From Pedobacter nanyangensis (lineage in GTDB: Bacteria > Bacteroidota > Bacteroidia > Sphingobacteriales > Sphingobacteriaceae): a DNA stretch of 64,000 nt. The stretch spans positions 620,001-684,000 of the forward strand of contig NZ_QMHO01000001.1 in NCBI RefSeq assembly GCF_003313505.1, in the 5' to 3' direction. The translations under genes were made by a program, and so were the position numbers. The notes under the pieces are model-generated. The model made no database searches. It saw only the letters and a list, made by a program, of their open reading frames with translations, and was not told the DNA's origin. Below are positions 52,329-59,826 of the stretch, piece by piece. Positions within the stretch are counted from its first letter, which is position 1, and each line of letters starts with the position of its first letter.

Positions 52329-52750
52329 GGTGTAGGGTATAAGGCTTAAGGTTATGAGAGACTATAAAAAACTCGATGTTTGGAAAAAGGCACATGAACT
52401 GAATATGTTCATCAAAAAGAGTATTGCTACTCGGTTCCCGAAAGAAGAGCGATTTGAATTAACGTCTCAATTAACTAGAGCTTCGTTGTCCATACCTTTA
52501 AATATCGTAGAAGGATGCGGAAGGTTTACAGATAAAGATTTCGCACACTTTCTAAATATCGCTTTAGGTTCTACTAATGAAATAGATTATTGTTGTTTGT
52601 GTGCTTCTGAATTGAAATACATCAGTGAAGAAGATTATCTAAAAGTGAACCAATTAATTAACGAAGTTAGAGCAATGCTAATTTCATTTTTAAAATTTTT
52701 GAGAAGTGGAGGGTAAAACCTTAATCCCTAACACCTCATACCTTATACCT
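52329..52750. repeat. Inverted-repeat-flanked module carrying the four-helix-bundle gene
   Basis: GGTGTAGGGTATAAGGCTTA... (52329-52353) upstream and an inverted relative (52716-52750; AACCTTAATCCCTAACACC, CCTTATACC) downstream enclose the S23-type gene. The module sits exactly between argC and argD and looks like an inserted unit. Confidence 0.55.
52354..52716 (+). CDS. Four-helix-bundle (S23, 23S rRNA intervening-sequence type) protein
   Basis: The 120-residue protein has the family pattern YKKLDVWKKAHEL near the N-terminus, LTSQLTRASLSIPLNIVEGCGR in the middle and FLNIALGSTNEIDYCC after it. Homologues are encoded in 23S rRNA intervening sequences and, in Bacteroidota, at many dispersed sites; the function is unknown. 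It is not an arginine enzyme. It sits in the operon within an inverted-repeat module, which suggests mobility. Confidence 0.9.
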   Translation: MRDYKKLDVWKKAHELNMFIKKSIATRFPKEERFELTSQLTRASLSIPLNIVEGCGRFTDKDFAHFLNIALGSTNEIDYCCLCASELKYISEEDYLKVNQLINEVRAMLISFLKFLRSGG

Positions 52751-52755
52751 CAATT

Positions 52756-53886
52756 ATGAACTTATACGACGTATACCCGTTAAACGACATAGAAATCACC
52801 AAAGCATCGGGCAGTAATGTTTGGGATGCTAACGGACAAAAATATTTAGACCTATATGGCGGTCATGCGGTAATTAGCATTGGCCATACCCACCCGCATT
52901 ATGTACAGCGTTTAACCGAACAGTTAAACAAAGTGGGGTTTTACTCTAATTCCATTAAAATTCCTTTGCAGGTACAATTGGCAGAAAAGCTAGGCCAAGT
53001 TTCTGGAAAAACAGATTACCAATTGTTCTTGTGCAACTCAGGAGCTGAAGCTAACGAAAATGCCTTAAAATTGGCTTCTTTTTACAACGGTAGAAAGAAA
53101 GTAATCGCTTTTAAAGGTGCTTTTCACGGTCGTACTTCATTAGCTGTTGCCGCTACCGATAATCCAAAAATTGTAGCACCAGTTAACGAGACCGACAATA
53201 TTATTTTCTTGCCTCATAACGATGAGCAGGCGCTGGCCAATGAATTTGCAAAACATGGAAATGAAATTGCGGCGGTAATTTTGGAAGGCATTCAAGGCGT
53301 AGGCGGCATTAGAGAAGCCTCCAAAAGCTTCCTGCAAAAAATACGTTCACTTTGTGATGAACATAATGCCGTGTACATTGCAGATAGCGTACAATGTGGG
53401 TATGGCAGAACAGGGCAATTCTATTCGCACGACTGGGCTGGAGTAGATGCTGATATTTATACCATGGCTAAAGGAATGGGCAATGGCTTCCCAATTGCGG
53501 GGATTTCTATCGCTCCTAAATTTAAGCCTTGGCACGGACAACTGGGAACTACTTTTGGCGGAAACCATTTGGCTTGTGCCGCGGCTTTAGCAGTGTTAGA
53601 AGTGATCGAGAAAGACAACCTGATGAAAAATGCCGAGGAAGTAGGCGCTTATCTGATCGCAGAGCTAAAGAAATTCGAACAAGTAAAGGAAGTGCGTGGA
53701 AGAGGCCTGATGATTGGTATTGAATTGCCGGAAGAGCTCGCACATGTAAAGAAAGAGCTATTGTTTAAGCATTTTATCTTTACGGGCGAAGCGAAGCCTA
53801 ACGTAATCCGTTTACTGCCAGCATTGAATTTAACCAAGGAACATGCAGATGAGTTTTTGACTGCGTTTGCTGAATTAGTGAAATAA
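52756..53886 (+). CDS. argD: Acetyl(succinyl)ornithine aminotransferase
   Basis: This 376-residue class III PLP aminotransferase has the PLP lysine K239 in TMAKGMGNGFPIAG. GGHAVISIGHTHP, LFLCNSGAEANENALKLA and VILEGIQGVGGI are also diagnostic. It converts N-acyl-glutamate semialdehyde to N-acyl-ornithine. It follows the S23 module by about 40 nt. Confidence 0.95.
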   Translation: MNLYDVYPLNDIEITKASGSNVWDANGQKYLDLYGGHAVISIGHTHPHYVQRLTEQLNKVGFYSNSIKIPLQVQLAEKLGQVSGKTDYQLFLCNSGAEANENALKLASFYNGRKKVIAFKGAFHGRTSLAVAATDNPKIVAPVNETDNIIFLPHNDEQALANEFAKHGNEIAAVILEGIQGVGGIREASKSFLQKIRSLCDEHNAVYIADSVQCGYGRTGQFYSHDWAGVDADIYTMAKGMGNGFPIAGISIAPKFKPWHGQLGTTFGGNHLACAAALAVLEVIEKDNLMKNAEEVGAYLIAELKKFEQVKEVRGRGLMIGIELPEELAHVKKELLFKHFIFTGEAKPNVIRLLPALNLTKEHADEFLTAFAELVK

Positions 53887-53896
53887 TAAAACTACC

Positions 53897-53976
53897 CGTC
53901 ATTGCGAGGCACGAAGCAATCCTACAACGTTAGTATGAGATGTCGCTTTAAGATTGCTTCGTGCCTCGCAATGACG
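53897..53976. repeat. Palindromic repeat with 25-bp perfect arms, argD-argF' gap
   Basis: The arms at 53897-53921 and 53952-53976 are perfect 25-bp inverses containing CATTGCGAGGCACGAAGCAA, with a 30-nt loop. A related copy lies at 55078-55159 and a half copy near 55998-56012. The pattern resembles a common dispersed repeat in Sphingobacteria (from memory). It could form a strong hairpin within the operon mRNA. Confidence 0.85.
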
Positions 53977-54085
53977 AACTTGATAAGTGAATGAGGTTAA
54001 GGCAATGCTGATTAACCTCTTGAAGAAAATTAGACAATAAAATAGGAAAAGCTTTTTGCTTTCCGCTTTAAACTTTCCGCTTAAA

Positions 54086-55063
54086 ATGAAACTTTTCTCT
54101 TCCGTAAACGATGTACAAGACATCAAACAGTTGGTTGCAAGTGCTTTGGCATTAAAGGCTAACCCCTATGCGCGTAGCGATTTGGGTAAAAATAAAACCC
54201 TTGGACTGGTGTTTATGAACCCAAGCCTGCGTACCCGTTTAAGCACCCAAAAAGCAGCCCTTAACTTGGGGATGAGTGTAATGGTGATGAACATGGACAA
54301 GGAAGGTTGGGCGCTGGAAACCCAAGATGGCGTGATCATGAACGGCACTACCGTAGAGCATATCCGTGAGGCAGCTGCCGTAATGGGCGAGTATTGCGAT
54401 ATCCTGGGCTTACGTTCTTTCCCTAAGCTACAAAACAGGGAAGAAGATTACAACGAAGAGTTTTTTAACAAGTTCGTGAAGTTTTGCGGCGTGCCGGTGG
54501 TAAGTTTAGAAAGTGCAACCAGACACCCATTGCAAAGCTTGGCCGACTTGGTGACCATCCACGAAACTTGGGAGCCATACCGCATTGATGCCAAAGCTAG
54601 GCCAAAAGTAGTGTTGGCTTGGGCACCTCACATCAAACCTTTGCCGCAAGCGGTTCCAAACTCCTTTGCAGAGTGGATGAGCAGGGCGCAAGCCGAAGGA
54701 ATGTTGGATTTTACCATTGCACAACCAGAGGGTTTTGAACTTAATGAAAGCTTTACCCCTGGCGCTAAAATCTCCCATAACTTAGATGAAGCGATTGCTG
54801 ATGCAGATTATGTTTATGTCAAAAACTGGAGCAGCTACAAGGAATATGGCAAGTTGTTGGATTTTCCGGAGGGATGGATGATGGACAACGAGAAGCTGAA
54901 ACTGACCAGTAATGCCAAAATAATGCACTGTTTGCCTGTTCGCAGGGATTTGGAATTGGCCTCGGAAATATTGGATGGACCAAACTCTCTGGTGATCCAC
55001 GAAGCTGGAAACAGATTATGGTCTGCACAGGCAGTGCTGAAAGCGATGTTGGAAGAAATATAA
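54086..55063 (+). CDS. argF': N-succinylornithine-type carbamoyltransferase
   Basis: The protein has 325 residues from the ATG at 54086; a TTG ten codons upstream is rejected. The carbamoyl-phosphate loop is NPSLRTRLSTQKAALNLGM (about 45-63), followed by ATRHPLQSLADL and HCLPVRRDLE. The ungapped match to the B. fragilis enzyme places Val90 at the residue that separates acetyl- (Glu) from succinyl-ornithine (Pro90) enzymes. As I recall, a Glu-to-Val change gave succinyl specificity, so the substrate is predicted to be N-succinylornithine. It produces N-succinylcitrulline. Confidence 0.93.
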   Translation: MKLFSSVNDVQDIKQLVASALALKANPYARSDLGKNKTLGLVFMNPSLRTRLSTQKAALNLGMSVMVMNMDKEGWALETQDGVIMNGTTVEHIREAAAVMGEYCDILGLRSFPKLQNREEDYNEEFFNKFVKFCGVPVVSLESATRHPLQSLADLVTIHETWEPYRIDAKARPKVVLAWAPHIKPLPQAVPNSFAEWMSRAQAEGMLDFTIAQPEGFELNESFTPGAKISHNLDEAIADADYVYVKNWSSYKEYGKLLDFPEGWMMDNEKLKLTSNAKIMHCLPVRRDLELASEILDGPNSLVIHEAGNRLWSAQAVLKAMLEEI

Positions 55064-55077
55064 ATATAAAAATACAC

Positions 55078-55159
55078 CGTTATTGCGAGGCACGAAGCAA
55101 TCTTACAACGATGGGGGAATTCTACCGCTTTAGGATTGCTTCGCAAGCTCGCAATGACG
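55078..55159. repeat. Second copy of the CATTGCGAGG palindromic repeat, argF'-argB gap
   Basis: The left arm 55078-55102 and right arm 55134-55159 pair imperfectly. Sequence and layout match the 53897-53976 element (GAGGCACGAAGCAATC, GATTGCTTCG, CTCGCAATGACG). It ends 10 nt before the argB ATG. Confidence 0.8.
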
Positions 55160-55169
55160 ATAAAACAGT

Positions 55170-55958
55170 ATGCAAAAACTAACCATCATAAAAATAGGCG
55201 GAAACGTTATTGACAACTCCGAAAACCTACACCATTTTTTGGAAGATTTTACGGCCTTAGATGGCCCTAAAATATTGATTCACGGGGGTGGTAAAATTGC
55301 GACCGAAACCAGTGCTTCCCTAGGAATTGAAGCGAAAATGGTAGACGGCCGGCGGATTACCGATATTGAAACCCTGCGTGTGGTAACCATGGTTTACGCT
55401 GGATTGATCAATAAAAACATTGTTGCCCAGCTACAAGCTAAGGGTGTAAATGCTATTGGTTTAACCGGAGCGGATGGCAATATCATTAAAGCTAAAAAAC
55501 GTCCCGTAAAAGAAATTGATTATGGTTTTGTAGGCGATTTGGATGAAAACTCGGTTTCTGTTACTTCTTTAGGGAGCCTGTTGCAAGCAGGCTTTGTGCC
55601 GGTGCTTTGTGCCATTACACATGATGGCGAAACACAGCTTTTAAATACCAACGCCGATACGATTGCTTCGGCGGTGGCGGTGGCCATGTCTGCGCAGTAT
55701 GAAACACATTTGGTATATTGCTTCGAGAAAAAAGGGGTGCTAAAAGACGTGAATGATGATGCTACCGTGGTAAGGGAAATCCGTTCGGCTGACTTTGAAC
55801 CCTTGAAAGCTGACGGAACGGTAGCAGGCGGGATGATCCCGAAGCTGCACAATGCTTTTGAAGCCATTAACAAGGGGGTAACTTCGGTTTATATTGGCAA
55901 AGCCGATGAATTGGCGGAGATCGCAACAGGCACTTTTGGGACGAAGCTGTTGAAATAA
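55170..55958 (+). CDS. argB: Acetyl(succinyl)glutamate kinase
   Basis: This 262-residue amino-acid-kinase-fold enzyme starts TIIKIGGNVIDN and continues with ILIHGGGKIATE and VDGRRITDIETLRVVTMVYAG, then LTGADGNIIKAKKRP. It phosphorylates the gamma-carboxylate of N-acyl-glutamate. It has about the family length (260-300) and lacks the N-terminal helix usually linked to arginine feedback, so feedback control is uncertain. Confidence 0.95.
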   Translation: MQKLTIIKIGGNVIDNSENLHHFLEDFTALDGPKILIHGGGKIATETSASLGIEAKMVDGRRITDIETLRVVTMVYAGLINKNIVAQLQAKGVNAIGLTGADGNIIKAKKRPVKEIDYGFVGDLDENSVSVTSLGSLLQAGFVPVLCAITHDGETQLLNTNADTIASAVAVAMSAQYETHLVYCFEKKGVLKDVNDDATVVREIRSADFEPLKADGTVAGGMIPKLHNAFEAINKGVTSVYIGKADELAEIATGTFGTKLLK

Positions 55959-55967
55959 GGTTTTGAG

Positions 55968-56110
55968 GTGGAAGACGTAAGGTTTAAGGTTTTTGACCTC
56001 GCAATGACGAACCGGGTTGGGCTTGGGGGGGCTGAATGGCAAAGGCTTTTCGTTTATAAACCTGATAGCAGCGGACACGAAGTGCAACGGAGTAAAGCGG
56101 ATAGCAGGAC
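55968..56110. repeat. Repeat-filled gap between argB and proC
   Basis: An AAGACGTAAGGTTTAAGG stretch (about 55973-55990), a half copy of the CTCGCAATGACG repeat (55998-56010) and a CCTGATAGCAGCGG...GCGGATAGCAGG unit (56060-56109) succeed each other. No convincing gene lies in this 272-nt gap. Confidence 0.55.
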
Positions 56111-56230
56111 TAGCATTAAAAAGAGCATTACAATTGCTTTTCAAAAAATAATTAACCATCGAAACATCGGTGAAATCATAAAAATCTGTGCAACCGAGCT
56201 TGCGAGCTCATCAACGATAATCACAAAAAG

Positions 56231-57034
56231 ATGAAAAAAATAACCATTATCGGCAGTGGAAATATTGGGCTGTCTTTGGCAAAAGGACTCGTAAACAAAG
56301 CCTATTGTGGGGCAGGGGACATTACCTTAACACGTAGGAACATCAAGTTGATGACGGAAGAGGTAGCCGCTGGGTTTAAGGTAAGCGATGACAATTTGGC
56401 CGCCATTGAAGGTGCTGATATTGTAGTTTTAGGCGTGTTGCCCCAACAGCTGAAAAAAGTTTTGGTACAGTTGGCTCCGGCGGTAAATCCTGAAAAGCAA
56501 TTGTTTGTTTCGGTAGTATCTGGGGTAACCTGTGCCGATGTCCGCAAAGAACTTGGTGAAAAGGTACAGGTGATTAGGGCAATGCCGAATACCGCAATTT
56601 CCATTGGCCAAAGCATGACCTGTGTGGCGACCGATAATGCTACTGCTGAAAATTTAAATGAAGTGGTTACGCTGTTTGAAACGGTTGGGGCGGTGGTGAC
56701 CATTCAGGAAGATTTAATGACCTCGGCAACGGCTTTGTGCGCCTGTGGCATCGCATTCTTTTTGCGTAGCATCAGGGCGGCATCACAAGGCGGCGTAGAA
56801 ATTGGTTTCCACGCACACGATGCGCTGAAAATGGCCGTGCAAACCGCCAAAGGGGCGGCAGATTTGTTATTATTGAACCAAACTCATCCAGAAACTGAAA
56901 TAGATAAGGTAACTTCGCCAAAAGGTTGTACGATTGCGGGCCTAAATGAAATGGAGCATAATGGTTTCAGTTCATCGCTAATTAAGGGAATTAAACTTTC
57001 GGCTAAAAAGGCTGGAGGGTTGTATAACGAATGA
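56231..57034 (+). CDS. proC: Pyrroline-5-carboxylate reductase
   Basis: The 267-residue protein has the NADPH-binding motif ITIIGSGNIGLSLAKGL. SVVSGVTCADVRKEL, VIRAMPNTAISIGQSMT and the C-terminal VTSPKGCTIAGLNEMEHNGFSS (P5CR signature region) confirm the family. It makes proline from pyrroline-5-carboxylate. Its place inside the arginine operon joins proline and arginine synthesis under one promoter. Starts 80 nt before argE with a palindrome between. Confidence 0.94.
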   Translation: MKKITIIGSGNIGLSLAKGLVNKAYCGAGDITLTRRNIKLMTEEVAAGFKVSDDNLAAIEGADIVVLGVLPQQLKKVLVQLAPAVNPEKQLFVSVVSGVTCADVRKELGEKVQVIRAMPNTAISIGQSMTCVATDNATAENLNEVVTLFETVGAVVTIQEDLMTSATALCACGIAFFLRSIRAASQGGVEIGFHAHDALKMAVQTAKGAADLLLLNQTHPETEIDKVTSPKGCTIAGLNEMEHNGFSSSLIKGIKLSAKKAGGLYNE

Positions 57035-57042
57035 GGCTAGGG

Positions 57043-57107
57043 GCTTAAAGCACAAGCCTCTGGATTAGATTTTATGAGCTTTTAGCCTTAGGCTTTAAGC
57101 TTTAAGC
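57043..57107. repeat. Inverted repeat in the proC-argE gap
   Basis: GCTTAAAGCACAAGCC (57043-57058) and its near-perfect inverse GGCTTTAAGCTTTAAGC (57091-57107) can fold over the 80-nt gap. It ends 8 nt before the argE ATG. Confidence 0.6.
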
Positions 57108-57114
57108 ACACAAA

Positions 57115-58176
57115 ATGATTGAAAAATTAATAAAAGAAAGCACAGAGTTACTAAGAGATTTGATCCGCATTCAGTCTTTTAGTAAGGAAGAAGATAGGAC
57201 AGCAAATTTAATTGCGCAGTTTCTGGGTGAACATGGCATTAAAACCCACCGCAAGTTGAACAATGTTTGGGCTTATAATAAGCATTTCGACGCATCTAAA
57301 CCTACTGTGTTGCTTAATTCGCACCATGATACGGTAAAGCCTAATTCTGGCTACACCCGCGATCCTTATGATGCTGCCATTGAGGATGGCAAGCTGTTTG
57401 GCTTGGGCAGTAATGATGCTGGTGGCTGTTTGGTGTCGTTAATTGCTACTTTCTTGTACTTTTATGAGCAAGAAGGTTTAAAATACAACTTCTGTTTGGC
57501 GGCAACAGCCGAAGAAGAAATATCGGGAAACAACGGTTTGGAGTTGGTGATCCCTGATTTGGGTGAACTGGAATTTGCCATTGTGGGCGAACCTACCGAA
57601 ATGCACTTGGCCATTGCCGAAAAAGGCCTTTTGGTGATTGATTGCACTGCTCATGGTAAAGCAGGGCATGCGGCACGCGAAGAAGGTGAAAATGCCATTT
57701 ATAAGGCCTTACCAGATATCGAATGGTTCCGCAATTACCAATTTCCTAAAGTGTCGGAAGTTTTTGGCCCCGTGAAAATGACGGTAACCATTATCAATGC
57801 GGGTTCGCAACACAACGTAGTGCCCGCTAATTGCACTTTTACGGTTGATGTGCGGGTAACGGATGCCTATACCAACGAAGAGGTGGTAGAAATCATTAAA
57901 CAACACGTGAGCTGCGAAGTGAAACCTCGATCGGTGAGGTTAAAGCCGTCTTCTATAGATAAAGATCATCCTATTGTTAAATCGGGAATTGCATTGGGCA
58001 AAACTACTTATGGTTCACCAACCACTTCCGACCAAGCATTGTTGTCTATTCCATCGTTAAAATGTGGACCAGGTTTTTCGGGGCGTTCGCACATGGCCGA
58101 TGAATTTTTATATGTGGATGAAATTAGACAAGGTATCGAAGGCTATATCGCCATGCTGAAACCGGTAGTATCCTAA
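57115..58176 (+). CDS. argE: M20-family deacylase, probable acyl-citrulline/acyl-ornithine deacylase
   Basis: This 353-residue ArgE/DapE-type metalloenzyme has zinc ligands suggested by NSHHDTVKP, GLGSNDAGGC and ATAEEEISGNNG, with GEPTEMHL and the GKAGHAAREEG dimerisation segment. In this operon it would remove the acyl group from N-succinyl- or N-acetyl-citrulline made by ArgF'. Last gene of the operon proper, followed by a hairpin. Confidence 0.9.
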   Translation: MIEKLIKESTELLRDLIRIQSFSKEEDRTANLIAQFLGEHGIKTHRKLNNVWAYNKHFDASKPTVLLNSHHDTVKPNSGYTRDPYDAAIEDGKLFGLGSNDAGGCLVSLIATFLYFYEQEGLKYNFCLAATAEEEISGNNGLELVIPDLGELEFAIVGEPTEMHLAIAEKGLLVIDCTAHGKAGHAAREEGENAIYKALPDIEWFRNYQFPKVSEVFGPVKMTVTIINAGSQHNVVPANCTFTVDVRVTDAYTNEEVVEIIKQHVSCEVKPRSVRLKPSSIDKDHPIVKSGIALGKTTYGSPTTSDQALLSIPSLKCGPGFSGRSHMADEFLYVDEIRQGIEGYIAMLKPVVS

Positions 58177-58178
58177 AC

Positions 58179-58223
58179 ATTTAGGAAACAAAGTTTGGAA
58201 TTCAACGATTTTGTTTCCTAAAT
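58179..58223 (+). terminator. Strong hairpin after argE
   Basis: The perfect 14-bp arms ATTTAGGAAACAAA (58179-58192) and TTTGTTTCCTAAAT (58210-58223) have a 17-nt loop and begin 3 nt after the argE stop. The T-run is poor, but position and stability suit the end of the arginine operon. Confidence 0.55.
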
Positions 58224-58335
58224 TCGAGTATTAAAATCTCTTTATAAATATTACCCCTAAAGCAGTTCTTGCTTATTTGTCGGACATGCAAATGTTTCGA
58301 AGGTTATTTTTATTACCCAAAATTTATAAGAGATC

Positions 58336-58974
58336 ATGACTAATCATCATCATATTGCCGTAATTGGCGGCACAGGAAAATCAGGAAAATATTTAGTGAA
58401 AAAACTATTGGAAAAAGGTTTCGGCATTAAAATGCTATTGCGCAATCCTGACCAATTGGAGCTTTATCATCCCGCTATTGAAAAAGTAAAAGGAGATGCT
58501 CGAAACCCAGTGGATATAGCACTTTTATTAGAAAGTTGTACGGCGGTGTTGAGTACCTTGGGACAGCCGAAAGGCGAACCACCTATTTTTAGTACTGCAA
58601 CTAAAAATGTGCTGGACGCCATGCAAAAGTTAAATATCGAAAGATATATAGTGACTACTGGTTTGAGTGTTGATGCACCTAACGACCATAAAAGTGAAAA
58701 GGTGCAACAGGCCACGGATTGGATGCGGACCAATTATGCCCCAACTACTGCGGATAAGCAGGTAGAGTATGAATTGTTAGCCCAAAGTGAGTTAGATTGG
58801 ACTTTGGTAAGACTACCACTCATTGAACAAACGGACGAAGCCAAGGGAATTAAAGTGAGCCTCTACGATTGCCCTGGAGATCATATTAGTGCCACAGATT
58901 TGGCTAATTTTATTATTGAGCAGCTAGACAGTGCCGAATATATTGGAAAGGCACCGTTTATAGCCAGTATTTAA
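58336..58974 (+). CDS. NAD(P)-binding atypical SDR protein
   Basis: The 212-residue protein has an N-terminal GGTGKSGKYLVKKLLEKG dinucleotide-binding loop and a NAD(P)H-binding (NmrA-like) pattern (LLRNPDQLE, VKGDARNP). The DWTLVRLPLI segment before the C-terminus is also typical. Members are reductases or redox sensors of small size. Monocistronic, separated from argE by 159 nt, and shares a terminator with the convergent gene. Not part of the arginine pathway. Confidence 0.8.
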   Translation: MTNHHHIAVIGGTGKSGKYLVKKLLEKGFGIKMLLRNPDQLELYHPAIEKVKGDARNPVDIALLLESCTAVLSTLGQPKGEPPIFSTATKNVLDAMQKLNIERYIVTTGLSVDAPNDHKSEKVQQATDWMRTNYAPTTADKQVEYELLAQSELDWTLVRLPLIEQTDEAKGIKVSLYDCPGDHISATDLANFIIEQLDSAEYIGKAPFIASI

Positions 58975-58978
58975 AAAC

Positions 58979-59008
58979 AAAAAGGCGGTGAGTTTTCATC
59001 GCCTTTTT
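58979..59008. terminator. Bidirectional terminator between convergent genes
   Basis: AAAAAGGCG and CGCCTTTTT arms surround a GTGAGTTTTCAT loop. A run before and T run after serve both the plus-strand SDR gene and the minus-strand lipoprotein gene. Confidence 0.85.
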
Positions 59009-59018
59009 GCATCGTGTA

Positions 59019-59741
59019 TTAAAAATCTTTCTTGGGTATTTTGGATAATTGCGATGAATCAATTTTAAAGCGAAAGGTATTGGAGTAGCAGACTTGATCA
59101 AAATTTTTAAACTTCAATCTGCACAAAGCATCAAAATCACCCTTGCGTTGAATTAATTTTGCGACTAGTATCTGCTTCGGTTTTAAGAACATGGTTTTTG
59201 CTCCTGTACTGCAATAAGTGTAAGCATAGGCAGGTTCTTCGATATCTGTCCATTTTCCCAGTTTATTTCGATACTGCATTACTACCTTACCTAAATCATT
59301 AAATTGTCCAATGTATAATGTCGAATCGCTCTGATTTTGTAGAATAATAGCATAGGCTGGTTCTTTTATGATTGAGTCCATCCGTTTAACATCAATGCCG
59401 TCTTCTATTGAATGGCTTTCGAAGATGGTGAGATTGGTCAGTTTGATAGAAGTGTCTACCGTAAGGGTTACCTGGTCGAGATATCTTAATACGATGTCTG
59501 GAAATTTCTCGAACTCTCCGTGGCTAGGAAGCTGTTTTCCAAAACGAATGGTGTCTTGCGTTGGACCTATATAATAAACTGGATAATAGCTCATTCCAGT
59601 AGCTTTTTTCTGAGGTGTTAACGTAAGATCTAGAGAAACGGAGTCGATTAAGACGGTTTGTCGGTAGCGTTGTATGTTCAGTGGCTTTTGGCAGGATATG
59701 CAGCCTAAGGCTACTATTAAGAGCATTAAAAGTCTATTCAT
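59019..59741 (-). CDS. Hypothetical lipoprotein
   Basis: The 240-residue protein has a lipobox signal (LLIVALGCISCQKPLN; Cys14 or Cys17). The rest is beta-rich with no family recognised (VLIDSVSLDLTLTPQK, MSYYPVYYIGPTQDTIRF, LTNLTIFESHS, FRFKIDSSQL). Monocistronic between two terminators (58979-59008 and 59795-59824). Confidence 0.6.
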   Translation of the reverse strand: MNRLLMLLIVALGCISCQKPLNIQRYRQTVLIDSVSLDLTLTPQKKATGMSYYPVYYIGPTQDTIRFGKQLPSHGEFEKFPDIVLRYLDQVTLTVDTSIKLTNLTIFESHSIEDGIDVKRMDSIIKEPAYAIILQNQSDSTLYIGQFNDLGKVVMQYRNKLGKWTDIEEPAYAYTYCSTGAKTMFLKPKQILVAKLIQRKGDFDALCRLKFKNFDQVCYSNTFRFKIDSSQLSKIPKKDF

Positions 59742-59794
59742 ATAGCAAAGATGCAGTTATGATAGGTTTTCCATAGCATTGCGGATGGATGAAT

Positions 59795-59824
59795 AAAAAA
59801 GGCGGTGAAACTCACCGCCTTTTC
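59795..59824 (-). terminator. Terminator of the S9 peptidase gene
   Basis: AAAAAAGGCGGTGA and TCACCGCCTTTT form a near-perfect stem, flanked by A and T runs, 2 nt beyond the peptidase stop. Confidence 0.88.
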
Positions 59825-59826
59825 TT

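Noticed and set aside
55740-56159. 139-codon minus-strand frame covering the argB end and the argB-proC gap
   Set aside because: Half overlaps argB in antisense and the rest runs through repeat sequence; no domain.
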